DNA of 60,134 bases from Calocera cornea HHB12733. Its lineage: Eukaryota > Basidiomycota > Dacrymycetes > Dacrymycetales > Dacrymycetaceae. Where the stretch lies: positions 7,213 to 67,346 of the forward strand of contig KV424078.1 of assembly GCA_001632435.1 (NCBI GenBank), in the 5' to 3' direction. Both the position numbers and the translations under genes were made by a program. This document shows, piece after piece, positions 36,229-48,079 of the stretch; within the stretch, counting starts at the first letter, position 1; each line of letters opens with the position of its first letter. Under the pieces are notes generated by a model. The model saw only the letters and a list, made by a program, of their open reading frames with translations, ran no database searches and was not told the origin of the DNA.

Positions 36229-38371
36229 CAGACCCCGGTAACCAGAAGGACGATCGCGAGCTGTATGCATGTGTTGTTTGTATTCTATGTTCCGTTTCAT
36301 TGTAATGCTCTGCTGAAAAAGTAGGGCCCGGTGTATTTTTATGCGCTGCCCTACTTCGGTTGGGCAAATCGCTCCTCCGCTCTTGTCTCGATGTGTTTCT
36401 TCTTCACTTCCTGTACAAAGGTTATACTCTAGGGGCTGCAGGTGTCTTGCAGGAATTCTGTTGCTCGCCGATGTATCGTCTAGCCGCATACCACTAACTA
36501 CCACAATGTAGAGAGATATCCTTTTGATAGGGCGTTCTTAATCGTTAAACATGGTTTCACATTGCGTCCCACATTTCGAGCCATTACATACCGAGGAGAA
36601 TCATGCGCCACAACCCGACCACAATTCAAGTTCATATGCTCTGCCGGCTCTAGCCGGCCGTCTTGGCTCCCCACTTCATCCCAAGGCCGCTCTTCAGGGC
36701 AGCCTGCCGTAAAATAAGCGGCCGCTGTCAGAACTGTCAGAAGTCCCGGGACTTTTGAGTTCCGGCACAGCCGCTAACTCCTTTTGTCTGCTGCGTCCCC
36801 GCACTTTGGTACGAGATGCACATCGGCGGTGTGGCCCAAACGTCGAAAGTTGACCACGCAGTGCCATGGAACGTGCCGGCTCAACAATGTCAAGAATGCA
36901 CAGGCATGCACCGCAGTCACGCGGGGAAAATGCGATAAGGACCGTTGGGTCTCGGGTTTGTACGATCACGTCCAGTCAAAAGGAAGGCAACATCGCGCGA
37001 CCGCGTCGCTCACGTCATCCGAATGTGGCACTGAGATTCGGGCGAGGGTGGCATGTCTTCGGGGACCCTGACGCCGATTGGACAACCAAACCCGACACGC
37101 GCGGTTTTTGCTGGCGATTAGCCTAAGATGAATTAATCGCATGCCCTGCGGTTTAACGTGTCAAGGTCCCACCCGGGGTCCGCGGCCTAATTTGGCTGAA
37201 CGCCGAGTGTGGAAGAGATCGAAGCGGTTGCTGAGGAAGGAGTAACAGGGGAGGTCGATGGCGCCTAAGCCAGAAGGAAACCAACAGAAGATGGACGTTC
37301 TGGGGCTGCCACTATACTTCTGGCTCAACGGTGATGCTCGGAGATAGGTGGTGTCCAGGGTAGCCAAAGGGTTTGATGGCAGGGCTTCGTAACAAGGGGG
37401 GGTACTGCTCACTAGTTAGACAGATATCGAGCCTTCCAAGGGGACGGTCACGGGGACTTCCGCGTCTAGTCCAATTCAAGTTCTTACCCACAAAGACCGA
37501 TCACATTCTCCAAGGATAGAATGGGCCACGTGAGATAAGGATTGGGTCCGCTATGCTACTTCTTGTCGCCCCTACGGTGTGCAAGGCTATCCTGTGGAGT
37601 CCAGATCAGGATCGAAATCAATACAATACGACGTTGAATGTTGTGTGCTTCTTGCGTGCTCAGTGCATGCAACCCATCTGCGCTTGCCATATGGAAGACC
37701 TACTTTAGTTCCGCACCTTTGCTTCACTGGTGTATGGGGCCTCCTTCGGGTCATGTGAGCCGGGTTATCGCATTTTGGCTAATCGTGAGCAGGGAGCAAG
37801 GAGTGGCCTCTCGAAATACGGACCGGACAGAGTCATGACACCAAGACACGCTTCCCGGCGAGACAAAGGTGCCAACACGGCAGACACCACCCGTTTTGAA
37901 TCCGACCAAATGGGGGACCGGGGGTCATATTACGGCTTGGCCCGCAATTGAATTGAACGATATGCGACAAGCAGCCGGTCTCAGTATTAATTAATCCAGG
38001 AACGTCATTTTAAGACGAGACAAAGGCGTATCGTAGATAGGTTATCACGGAATGGTACAGGAAGACTGGCGGTCCGTCTGAAACCGCAGGGTGAACATTG
38101 GCTCCACGTCGTCGTAAAAGCGCCCAAAATCACGACTGATAAGCGCCTCCCACGCGCTTATCCTGCCGGTTCCTGCCGTGGCTTATCTAAGACGGAGGCT
38201 TTCAATTCATGCTCAGTGGCTGTCCGTTTTATGCTTGCGTAAGTGCCACGCGGAATGACGCGCTTCTCCGGTCCCGTTCAGGGTAGCTTGTGATCGAGAA
38301 ACACGATCGATTCCTCCGTGACTCCCAACACTTCGGCTCTTCCGCGCGTCGACTCACGACGAGAGAGCTGG
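36229..38371. other. 2.1 kb intergenic region without genes
   Basis: Starts with the homeodomain gene 3' region, including a possible hairpin (GTAGGGC at about 36321 pairing with GCCCTAC at about 36347). The remaining 1.8 kb is moderate in GC, has no long open frames and no recognisable domain. The last few hundred bases are the ligase promoter. Confidence 0.5.
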
Positions 38372-41300
38372 ATGCTCCCCCGCGCCGCGCGCATACAACG
38401 ATCTGGAGCGCGTTATACCAGGATATTGGCCATGTCGAAGAGACCGCTAGCGATCAGCACCGCATCCTCGCCGGCCAAGAAGAAGGCGAAGAAGGATGGC
38501 GCCGGGCAACAGAGCATCTCAGCCTTCTTCGCGTCTCCGAAAGCTGCGAAAGTTGGCGCGACTACTTCGACTTTCTCAGAAATCAAAGGGACCGGAGGGA
38601 GCCGACAGGACCCGGTGGAGGTGCTAGATGAGGATGAGGAGCTAGCACGCAAGCTGGCGGCGGAGGAAGGGATGGACTTGGACGCCATACGGGCAGAAGA
38701 GGCGAGGTGGAGAAGTGCGAACGCGGCTGTTGCACACGCCAAGGAAGTGGTGAAGGATGAAGATCGTTCTATTCCGTCCCTAAGAGAGGAGAGTGCCTCG
38801 CCGAGCAAGACGGCACCAAAGCAGCATATCAACCTCGCCATGCCGAAGTCCAAACCGACCATCATGACGTTCCCGGATCTGCTGATGGACCCGTTATTGA
38901 CAACTCCCGAGGCGTGTCAATGGCCGAGCGCAAGAGTACCCTTTTCATTCCTCTCGCACGCTCTGGAGTCCTTGTCATGCACCCGGAGTCGTATTCTCAT
39001 CCTCAACATCCTGACAAATACCCTGCGTTACATCATTGCCCATGATCCAACCAGTCTCACGGCGGCGGTATACCTACTGTCGAACTCTCTTGGTGCGTCT
39101 GATTATGTCCAAAATTCGGACTGTCTCTCATACTTACATGATATCCAGGACCCACGTATCAACCAAACACCGAGCTAAACATTGGCGGCTCCGTCCTTTC
39201 GAAAGCCCTCCTCCCCACGACATCCCTAACCGCAGCTAAACTCCGCCAGCTGTACCAGAAACACGGCGATCCAGGCGATGTCGCCTTCTACGCAAAGGCC
39301 TCTGTGCGAACCCTCATTCCGCCATCACCGCTCACCGTCGAAGGCATGTACAACAAACTGCTGGATATAGCCGGGGCGAAGGGGCAGGGCGTCGTGAAGC
39401 GGAAGGAGGAAATCATACGTGGGTTGCTGGTGCAAGCGCAAGGAGAAGAGGTCCGATGGGTTTATCGTATTCTGTCGATGAACTTGCGCGTCGGTGCTGT
39501 TCGGAACACGCTGCTTCAAGCTATTGCACGGGCATTCGCGTTGTCTCCATCACCAAATCTGTCCCAGAAAGAAGGCAAGGAGGAGTACGTGACGGAAGAG
39601 CTGAGGTCCCAAGTCACTGCACCACCGGAAGGCAAGAAAAAACCACCACCCGACGCAGCAAGAGTCAAGGCTACCGATATACTGCTCAAGGCGGAGGGGA
39701 CGGTCAAGCGGACATATGCGCAACACCCGAACTATGGGCATATCATCAACGGGCTGTTAAATGGGCGATTGGGCGAGCTGCCAGATCGAGTGCCGCTCAG
39801 TGTTGGTGCGTCTGCCCGATTTTCCTTGAATATATGCGGCTGTCTCACGCATCTATGCAGGTGTCCCCTTGTTGCCGACTCTCGGTAGCCCTATGCGCAG
39901 TCTCGAGGAGATCTACGACCGCCTGTCCGGATTGCCTTTCAGTGCTGAGATGAAGTATGATGGCCAGCGCGCACAAGTGCACGTTTGTGTCCTTGGTTCA
40001 ACTCACACGCACGCGAACGGATCTGCGAGCCCTATCAAGGGCAAGGAAGGGTCTGCCAATCAATTTGTAGTGGATGTTGGAGATGGGAGGAAGGCGAGTG
40101 TCAAGGTGTTCAGCAGGCATCTTGAGGATATGACGGATAAGGTGTGCTTGCTACGCACGGTCGTTGTCCTAATTCTGACATGCTGCTGTATAGTACCCGG
40201 ACATCTTAGCAATGCTCGCGTCCATCCTTGCCCGAGACCCATCACTTGAGTCGTTCATTCTCGACGCTGAGGTCGTTGCTCTCGACCCTACCACCGGTGC
40301 GCTGAAGACGTTTCAAGAACTCAGCAATCGCGCCAGAAAGGATGTCAAGCTGGAGGATGTCAAGGTTTCTGTCGGATTGTTCGCGTTTGATCTGCTATAC
40401 TTGAATGGCCAGGTATGATCAGAGCTTGCAACGATGGGACAGCGTCTAATCTGCCTCTAGCCGCTATTGAGTGAAACGTTCCGCCAGCGCCGCGCTACAC
40501 TGCGACAGCACTTCCCGCCGTACACACCGCAAGACGTACGGCTATCAGCAAGGCTTGAATGGGTTGAGAATGTTGATTCTGAAGATGGCGAGGAAGTGGT
40601 GCTGGAGTTCTGGGAGCGCGCTGTGGCAGGAAAATACGAGGGGTTGATGATCAAGATCTTGGACAGCGGCGAGGTGGTAGATGACGAGCTGGGACCTAAG
40701 GCTGCTGAAGAGGCGGCTTCGCCGAAGAAGCGGGGAAAGAACAAAGCGGGAGCGGAGGAGGAGGAGACCAAGGAGAGGGAGAAGAAGAATGGATCAAGGA
40801 GGAAGCCATTGCCTGCGACGTATGAACCTGGTATGCCTTGCCCGACCTGTTATCGTCGTCAACCTTCTAACCGCCTGGATGTAGACAAGCGAACTATGGC
40901 CTGGTTGAAGCTCAAGAAGGACTACGTGTTGACGACTGGTGACTCGCTGGACCTCATTCCGATCGGAGCTTGGCACGGCAACGGCAGAAAGGCGAGCTGG
41001 TGGAGTCCGATCTTGCTTGGGGTATGGGACGAGAATGAGGGGAGGCCGGTTGCCTTGTGCAAGTGCATGAGTGGTGTGTCCCAATCATGTTCAGCCTGGG
41101 ATATCTACTGACGATATGCAGGCTTCACCGATCTCTTCTACAAGTGCTTGAATGAGAGGTACCGGGAAGGGAGTGACACGTGCTCCGGGACCCCACTGTG
41201 GGATGTCGAGACGGGTGGATACTCGCCAACTGTGTACTTCAAGCCGCATGAGGTGTGGGAGGTTCGAGGTGCAGAGTGAGCATCGTAATGCTGCCTCTCC

Positions 41301-41624
41301 ATTGACCGTGCTCACATCGTCCCCAGCATCACCGTCTCTCCCACGTCTGTCACTGCTAAAGGGCTGATCGACCCCGAGCGTGGCCTCAGCCTTCGCTTCC
41401 CACGATTCATGAAGCTGCGGGACGACAAGCGGATCGAGCATGCCAGCACGCCGGAGGACATTGCGCGCATGTACCGTAAGCAGGACGGGCGGGTCGGAGG
41501 GGCCGGCGGCAAGGTCGCGCCCGGGATGGACGACGGGGAGCTGGTTGATGTCGAGCTGGAGAGCGAGGCTGCGGAGGAGATCGAGAGCGAGCGGGAGGAA
41601 GACAAGGTCCAGGCGAGCGCATGA
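38372..41624 (+). CDS. CDC9: ATP-dependent DNA ligase I
   Basis: Two in-frame starts are present. ATG 38372 gives an Arg-rich, acid-free leader MLPRAARIQRSGARYTRILA; ATG 38432 gives MSKRPLAIS followed by basic KKKAKK and a PCNA-binding PIP box Q-Q-S-I-S-A-F-F about residues 26-33. The DNA-binding domain has FSFLSHALESL and ALLPTTSLTAAKLRQLYQKHGD. The adenylation domain has the active-site Lys in EMKYDGQRAQVH (codon near 39953), then FILDAEVVAL, FAFDLLYLNGQ and KYEGLMIK. The OB domain keeps WLKLKKDYV and GKASWWSP-like wording (GRKASWWSP). It seals nicks in replication and repair. Seven or more introns of about 50 nt join in phase; the stop is 41622-41624. Insertions rich in Ser/Lys/Glu occur in two loops. 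Confidence 0.93.
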
Positions 41625-41761
41625 CGATACCCTAATCTTGGCTGAAGCAGATCCGTGCAATTACGATATTCCATTGTACACTAGCCCACAAATTGCTGCA
41701 ACGTATACTACAATGCAATGCGAAGTCCTTGAACAGCGTCCCTCAACAGAACAGAAACAGA

Positions 41762-43974
41762 TCAGAGCTTGCGCGTCCCCTTCCTCCTGACGCTCCGCCC
41801 GCTCCGGCTCAGCGTAGGCCGCCTAGCGAACACCCTCCTGACGCGTTCCACAACAGGCGTCTGGGCGTCTTCCTCGTAGTCCAATTCCAACTCCCCCTCC
41901 GCCTCCCCGCGTCCATCCAGCTCCTGGTCCTCCCACTCCTCATCGGACAGGGTCAGCCCGCGCAGAACGGCGTTCACGTCCGAGTGGAGGGGGCTGGCGG
42001 AGCTGGGCGTGCGGGGCTGCGGGGGCAGGGTGCGGGAGAGCGCAGCAGCGAGGGCGGGGCCGAACACGGGCACGTACGCCTCTGGCCCTTCCTTCGGCCC
42101 CTTCCCAGCCAGCTCAGCCCGCCCAGCACCAGCACCAGCGCCAGCGCCAGCGTCAAACGACCCCCGTCCCGAGGCCGGCGGGGTCGGCAGCTGCTGCGAA
42201 GGGGGGCTCAGCAGCCCCTCGACCTCGCGCCACAGCTCACTCGGCTCGAACGGCGTGTCGAGCCCCGGCCCCGGCCCCAGGCCGTCTGGGAATACGGTCG
42301 ACGTCGGGAAGCCCGCGCCGCTGCTGCCGCTCGACTCGCCGGCGAAGACGAGGATGTTGTCCAGGTCCAGGTCCAGGTCGAACTCGAGCTCCATCTCCGG
42401 GTCGAACTCCCGTTCCGGGGTGCTGCCGTAGCTGCTTCCGCCCGAGGGAGCGCCGGTGCTGCTGCCGGAAGGCCCGGGAGCGAGGGACGCGGGCACGGAC
42501 ACATGCCTCAGCGCCGGCCGGCGGTGGACGAGGCTGCCCCCCGTCGGGCGCGCGAGCGGGAGCTCCGCAGCGAGCTTCTGCCGTATCCGCCCGGGCGACC
42601 GCGCCTCCGCCTCCGCAGTCGTAGTGATGGGCGTGTCCTCGTCCTCATCGTCCAGCTCAGCCTCGCGGCCGTTCGCGTTGGTGGTAGAGGAAAGCACTAC
42701 GAGGGAGAGGGGCGGAGGAGCCGCCCGTCGCGGGAGGACGCTGATCTGTTCGTGGACCATGGGGCCCTGGGCTCGCTGGGCTCTCTGGGGCTGGGCGGGC
42801 TGGGCGGGCGGCGGCGGGGGGGTCTTGGGCGGCGTCATCAGGCCCAAGGCGTCCTGCTGGCCCTCCTCCTTCCCACCGGGGGCGAGCGGGGCGAGCAGCT
42901 CGCGCACCTCCTCCTCCAGGACGTCGCGGTAGTGGGCTTTCTCGCCGATCGGGCTCTTGCGCCGCGGGGGGGGGCCGACGGGGAGGGGTAGGCCGGAGAG
43001 TTTGATTGGCGGGAGGTGGGGCTTGGCGCTGGGCGCTGATGTGGAGGGACGGCGGCGGGTTGAGCGGCGGGAGAGGGCGGGGGCGGGGGCGGTGGGGATG
43101 GTCCTCATTGTGGTCGTGGTGGGACGGGAGGGGCGGCGGCCGGGGATTAGCGAGGCTGGGTGGCTGCCTGCTGCGGCGGGAGCTGGGGTGTAGGCGGGCG
43201 CGGGCCCTGCGGAGCCGTACTGGTACTGGTACTGGTACTGGTACTGCTGCACGGCTGCGCTGACGGCGGCTGCTGGGGCCAGAGCGTGGGCCGGAGTATA
43301 GTACGGTGGGCGAGGGGCCGGGGCGGGGCTGGAAGGGGCGGCTACGAGCGCCTGTGGGTCCGGGCAGGGGACGAGGACGGGATGGTGTGTGTGCACTTGG
43401 CCGGTGTAGACTAGTGCGGCGGCGGTGGGGATGTGGCTCGGGGAGGGGGGCAGGCTTGGCTAGGAAGGGGAGGGCAAGGGAGAGCGGGTCAGCGATGGGT
43501 CTGGGTCTGTGGGAGACGGAAGGACGGGTGGGGACACACCTTGCGCGGGGAGACGAGCTTCCGCCGGGGCCGCGGGCCGTACAGCACTTGGACCTGGGCG
43601 GGGGCGGCGGTTGGGGCTGGGACTGGGTGGGTGGGGTTGGGGGCTTGAGAGGAGGCGGGGAGGCGGGAGAGCGGGCGAGGGCCGCGTGCGGGCGGTTGGC
43701 GCGGGGCCATTGGGCGGGTGTGCTGCTGCTGCTGCTGCTGATGCTGGGGGCAGGATGTCCTAGCGGGACTCGGGGACGCACGCGCAGACTTGGGCTTGGG
43801 CTTGGTGAGCTTCGTGCCGGCCGGGATCTTCCTCTGCTGCTCAGACTCGCTCGTGCCAGCCGCGGGAGGGGCAGACGAGCACGGGCGCGGGAGGTGGGCG
43901 GGCGGGGCGGGGCGGGAGGGCCGGACGGGCGCGGGCAGGCGGGAGATATACGCGCTCTGCGCCATCGGGTGCAT
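41762..43974 (-). CDS. Low-complexity disordered protein, about 710 aa
   Basis: Two exons, 43974-43540 and 43459-41762, join in phase (711 codons with stop). Composition is extreme: Pro, Ala and Ser dominate. Notable runs are HQQQQQQH in exon 1, QYQYQYQYQYG, MTPPKTPPPPP, and FDPEMELEFDLDLDLDNILVF. Basic clusters (SRRSTRRRPS; RSGRSVRRKGTRKL at the C-terminus) could be nuclear signals. YRDVLEEEVRELL looks like a short helix. I recognise no domain. The acidic LDLDLD segment next to hydrophobic residues resembles a transactivation-type motif, but that is speculation. It converges on DNA ligase with about 140 bp between stops. Confidence 0.65.
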
Positions 43975-45560
43975 TCACTTGCGCCGGGCTGGGACGACAG
44001 GCTGAGAGGGCGGGGCAGAGGGTGCCGTACCGCCCGGCGAGGGGGGGAGAATATATGCGCCTGCTGCGCTGTTGCACTGTTGCACTGTTGCAGTCGCTGC
44101 GCTGCATTGCGGATGGGGACGGAGGTGGGGGGGCAGCTGTGGATCCGGCTACGCCGACCGAGACAGTCGGCTCACCGCTCACCGCTCACTGCACCCGCGC
44201 CCTTCCTCCCTCGCCTCCCAGTTTACCCGCTACCCAGCTGTTACCCCGAGACACCCCACCCACCCTCCCATCCACACCACATCTCACCCACCCATATCGT
44301 TCGAGATATTCGACCTCCAGCCAGCTGAACAGTGGGAGAATGAGGTGGGGTGAGGTGAGGGAGGCGGTGCGCGCGAAATGAAAAAGTCAGGGTGCGATGC
44401 GACTTGGGCGGTGTCGAGTCGGGCGATGCCGATGTCTCGCGCTTCCCCGCGGGCTTGCGGAGCTTGGACGGTCAGAGGCTCGCCCTCGGGTGATTTGCAG
44501 CTATGCGATGAGATTGGAAGTACTTCCAATGTGACTGGGCGATCCGACTCAGGAGGCTGGGGACTGGACTGGACTAGACTGCACGGGGATGCGTGCTCCG
44601 TGCTCACGTGACAGCCATTCCCACTGCGTCCGCACTGCGGGGTACCGGTGCGCCTGACCCCCTGCCGCAACAACCCTAAGAATGGTGCACTCGACCACCA
44701 CGGCCTGCGCCCGCCAACAATGGACCAGACCAGACCAGCCTCCTGCTGCTATGTATGTATTCTGTTCTGTTCTGTTCTGTGCTGCTGTACTGTACTGTAT
44801 GTACTGTACTCCATGGTCTCACCTACGTCACGGTAGTCCTGCCTGAGGCCCAGAACCGGCGCTACATAGCAGCTGTCACACCGTACTGTACTGTACCGTA
44901 CTGTGCGGTAGATGGCGCATGGGGCGATAGGGGATCATGCAATACTGGAGTAGATTATCCTTGTCGTGCTCTGTGCCTCCCCAGCCAGCCAGCTGGGACA
45001 ACCCAGCCTTGCACCGTGCACGTGACAGCCTTGTTTCCGTGCTCCGGTGCTCCAGAGTGGGCAGTGGGCAGTGGGCAGTGGCAAGTGCTCCATTACTCCA
45101 GTGCGGTGGGCCAGAACTAACACACACCACTGTACTGTACAATGCCAACGGCACCCAACACTCCTGCACACAAGTCTGCTAGCCCCACTCGAGCTCCGCC
45201 AACAGCAACAGCAACACCAACCGGACGGGCCGGGACGATCAAGCGGCCCGGGCCGGCGTGGCTGGCAGGAGCGCTCTCGACCACAGGTACAGTACCGTTC
45301 ATCCACTGCCCGCCGCGGGATTCGTCCCGATGCATACAGCATTGTAGTACTGTACTGTACTGTACTGTACGGGTCTGCAGCACTACTCCATATTTCAGGC
45401 TTGGCTGGGCTGGGCTTGACCACTTGGTCCCATGGGCTAATGATACCCGGCCGTTGCCGACTCGACTACGAACGCTGAACTCCGAACTTGACTAGACTCG
45501 ACCCGATGTTGGACGATAGACTTGAGAGTTCTGCACCGCACCGTGACTCAGCTCTCAGGT
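43975..45560. other. Repeat-rich intergenic region
   Basis: No gene supported. ATATATGCGC lies at 44051-44060, about 80 bp upstream of the minus-strand gene. CTGTT pentamers (44760-44779) and GTACT/TACTG arrays at 44786-44812, 44881-44905, 45130-45140 and 45342-45370 dominate the right half. A GGGCAGT heptamer run lies at 45058-45080. Confidence 0.55.
44755..45370. repeat. Dispersed (TACTG)n arrays
   Basis: Four separate clusters of TACTGTACTGTAC-type pentamer repeats sit within 600 bp, the longest at about 45347-45370. The unit overlaps the palindrome GTAC. Between them lies a (GGGCAGT)n run. Confidence 0.8.
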
Positions 45561-45561
45561 C

Positions 45562-46089
45562 TCAGGTCTCAGAGTGGAGGTAGGCCGCGGGGGTGGCAAG
45601 CTCCGAAAGCAAGCAAGCAAGCGCTTCTGGAAGCGTGAGAGATGATACAAGCCAAAACAGGAGTGAAAAAGAAAATGAAAGAATTGAAAAGAAACATGAA
45701 AGAAGGAGTGTACAGTTCGGCTCTGTTCTGCTCAGTACATCAGGTGGTGTCTTACGGCACAGGAGGGCTGCTCGGGAGTCGGCACTGAACATATTGTAGG
45801 TATGGTGGGACACGAGAGAGAGATCCTGAAGGGGGCGTGACAGTGCCCACTGGCACTTTCCGGCTTCTTCCTGTCTCCGGGCAAGAAAATGCCACATATC
45901 CATGCTACTCTTCCGAGGTGCAGGCGCACCGCATGCCATTACTGTAGCACGACGGGGGACCGTAGTCCGCCATCCGGCGAAGTACGGTGTTGACAGTTGC
46001 GAGTTATCTTCTAGGATACGCTTGTATTTGGCTCCGTAGTCCAGAATGCGCGCCGGCATGAAGAAATCCAGAATACGCTCCGGATCCAT
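45562..46089 (-). pseudogene. Possible gene fragment, MDPERILDFF frame
   Basis: An open frame of 175 codons whose first 30 residues are duplicated in inverted orientation at 46485-46572. The rest has no recognisable domain; a hydrophobic Leu/Phe/Ser segment lies near the C-terminus. It may be the remains of a real gene or a repetitive-element fragment. Low confidence as an expressed gene. Confidence 0.3.
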
Positions 46090-46127
46090 TTATCGGCATC
46101 GGGCATGAGTAAGAGCTCTTGCCATCC
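46001..46127 (-). repeat. Inverted repeat, left arm
   Basis: The reverse complement matches 46450-46572 almost continuously: it contains GGATCCGGAGCG, CTGGATTTCTTCATGCCGGC, CATTCTGGACTACGGAGCC and GTATCCTAGAAGATAACT. It lies in a minus-strand frame beginning MDPERILDFFMPARILDYGA. Divergence is a few percent in the core and greater at the ends, implying an old duplication. Confidence 0.85.
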
Positions 46128-46449
46128 ATGGGCGCTTTCCCCAGATTGCAGCAAGAGTACGAGATCACGTGCCTCACTCAGGGATGGTAAATACCCGCGC
46201 TTTGGGGGACACGCAACTAGTCAAAACACTCGTGTCAGCAACAACAATGTAAACCCAGTAAATTAACAGTGTAGAGATGCGCGACCACGAGCTGATTTAT
46301 GAACTGAGAATTTGAAGAACGAAATTTAATAGTGTTGTATTGACTGAAAAGCGACCAAAATGACGGCCCCTGTAGGTGATGGACCGCGTGTCCATGTCCT
46401 TGAGAGGTATGACCTCACGTGTTTCTGTTTGCGGGGAACGCTGTCGTTG

Positions 46450-46572
46450 ACAAGAGCTCCTTACTCACGCCCAATGCCGACAAAAGGATCCGGAGCGTAT
46501 TCTGGATTTCTTCATGCCGGCGCGCATTCTGGACTACGGAGCCAAATACGAGCGTATCCTAGAAGATAACTC
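46450..46572 (+). repeat. Inverted repeat, right arm
   Basis: Partner of 46001-46127, separated by about 320 bp. It encodes the same peptide line (DPERILDFFMPARILDYGAK) on the plus strand, with no start codon and an early stop after the arm, so it is a fragment. Both arms are followed in the same direction by a copy of TGACAGTTGC. Confidence 0.85.
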
Positions 46573-47833
46573 TGACAGTTGCACTCATTGTGAGGCAGCC
46601 AGAAAATCATTCACTCTATCTTGAAATTTGTTGCAAATGGATGTCCTTTGCAGCACAAAACCGTGCTCCCATCTTACCCATGTCTCTTGTCAACGCAACA
46701 ATAGTATATTGTGCTATAAATGATGAAACTGTATGTTCATGAGCTCGAGTCGCTTGATACCGTACCCACAAAACTCGCCTTGATGTCTGATTTTTCCGCT
46801 TCAAAAATAGACAGATATATGCATGCTGTGAAGAGCATGTAGTTTCAGAGTTATATGGCAAGTTGGATACTGTCTTGCTACTTCGCAGTGTGTGCGCTTG
46901 TCAAGAAGCGGATGGCGTTTTATGGTGCGGCGTCATCCGGCGGATTTTCGCTTCCGAAAACGGCATCCGTGCCTTTATGTCTTCTCCGGGCCATTCATTT
47001 AGCGCACACCGGTCCGTCAGGGTCCAGTACACGGAGCCGGAGATTCTCAGCGCCGGCGCCACACCGTCCTCCCTTTCTCGCTCTCTCTCTCTATCCTGGT
47101 CCAGTGATGAGACTCCCCAGGTCCACGCCGGTCCACGCCGCTGCCAGCTGCCAGCTAGGCACGCTATCAGCGTCCCCCTGGTCCAGCCACGTGCCGGGCT
47201 GTGCCTAGCCTCGTCCTTCGCAACCCAAGTTCGCAAGGGCGCTGATACTGTGGCGCCGGCCAAGGTCTCGCTGCGCATTGCACATCGCACATCGCTCTCC
47301 GGTCCAGGAAGAGCGCTCGGAACTGGGGCGAACGCCCTCCGACACCCGGTATGGTAATCCCTATCCTTACAGACGTCCACCGATCCAGCGAGCGCCGCTC
47401 CGCTGACTCGATCCCAATGCCAGGACGCGGCCGCCGAAGCAGCGTGCCAGCGTCTCTCTCTCTCACGCAGTGCGCGGTTCCTGAGCGCGCTCCACCACTG
47501 AGAGGAGGAACGGACGGACGCCTTCCCTTTCCGGAGGGCTCCGGAGGATGTGGGAAGGGTTGGTCGGATTCTGCATAGCGCCGGCTCTGATGGAGATGTG
47601 ACGGTGAGCTGGAGTACGGAGGTTGGGTGGAGCGAGGGTTGTCGCTGGCGCCTATGGTGGGCGTATCGGGCGTGAGTGGGGAGGGTACAAGATTGGCAAG
47701 GGGTGGTTCACACGGTTCAACAACTCAACCCGCTCCCCTCATCCACATTAACACGGCTCCAATACCCTCTTGCCGCCGCACTTGTACTCACATCCCCACC
47801 TCCCACTTATCCCAACTCCAACACAACACAACA
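46573..47833. other. Intergenic region, no supported gene
   Basis: Open frames here overlap and carry no domain. The stretch includes a CT-run near 47077-47093 and the leader of the small gene at 47834 (ACACAACACAACA just before the ATG). Confidence 0.45.
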
Positions 47834-48079
47834 ATGTCTTTCGGCGACGTCGACTCCACCGACCTCGAAAACCTCTTCTCCGACATGAAGGTCACCTCCT
47901 TCGTTGATGACCTCACGCGGCCACTTCGCTGGGTCGCCTCGGGTCTGCCTTCTGCGGGGAAGACACAGCGCGTCGTCGTCGGCGCCTCCTACGCTTCGGG
48001 TGAGCCGGGTTCGAGAAGGACGACGCGCCAGCAGCTGATCTCTCAGCAGATGCGAGCATCCGACCGGAACAGAGCATGA
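47834..48079 (+). CDS. Small paralogous protein MSFGDV, copy 1
   Basis: From ATG 47834 the frame encodes MSFGDVDSTDLENLFSDM, then FVDDLTRPLRWVASGLPSAGKTQRVVVGAS and a basic tail to a stop at 48077-48079 (81 residues if unspliced). The first 19 codons match copy 2 at 49229 almost base for base, and R-P-L-R-W-V-A-S-G-L matches R-R-L-Q-W-V-A-S-G-L. A GTGAGC donor follows TACGCTTCGG at about 47999, so the tail may be spliced differently. No signal peptide, no CaaX box, no known domain. The conserved start and Trp motif argue for selection on the protein. Confidence 0.5.
   Translation: MSFGDVDSTDLENLFSDMKVTSFVDDLTRPLRWVASGLPSAGKTQRVVVGASYASGEPGSRRTTRQQLISQQMRASDRNRA

Noticed and set aside
34051..41624. 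Possible A mating-type locus because a homeodomain gene is present
   Set aside because: There is only one homeodomain gene, with a typical non-TALE domain and Pro/Gly/Tyr-rich tail; no divergent HD1/HD2 pair and no mitochondrial intermediate peptidase gene nearby.
47834..48079. MSFGDV genes as pheromone precursors or secreted proteins
   Set aside because: Neither copy shows a CaaX end nor a signal peptide in any splice form tried.
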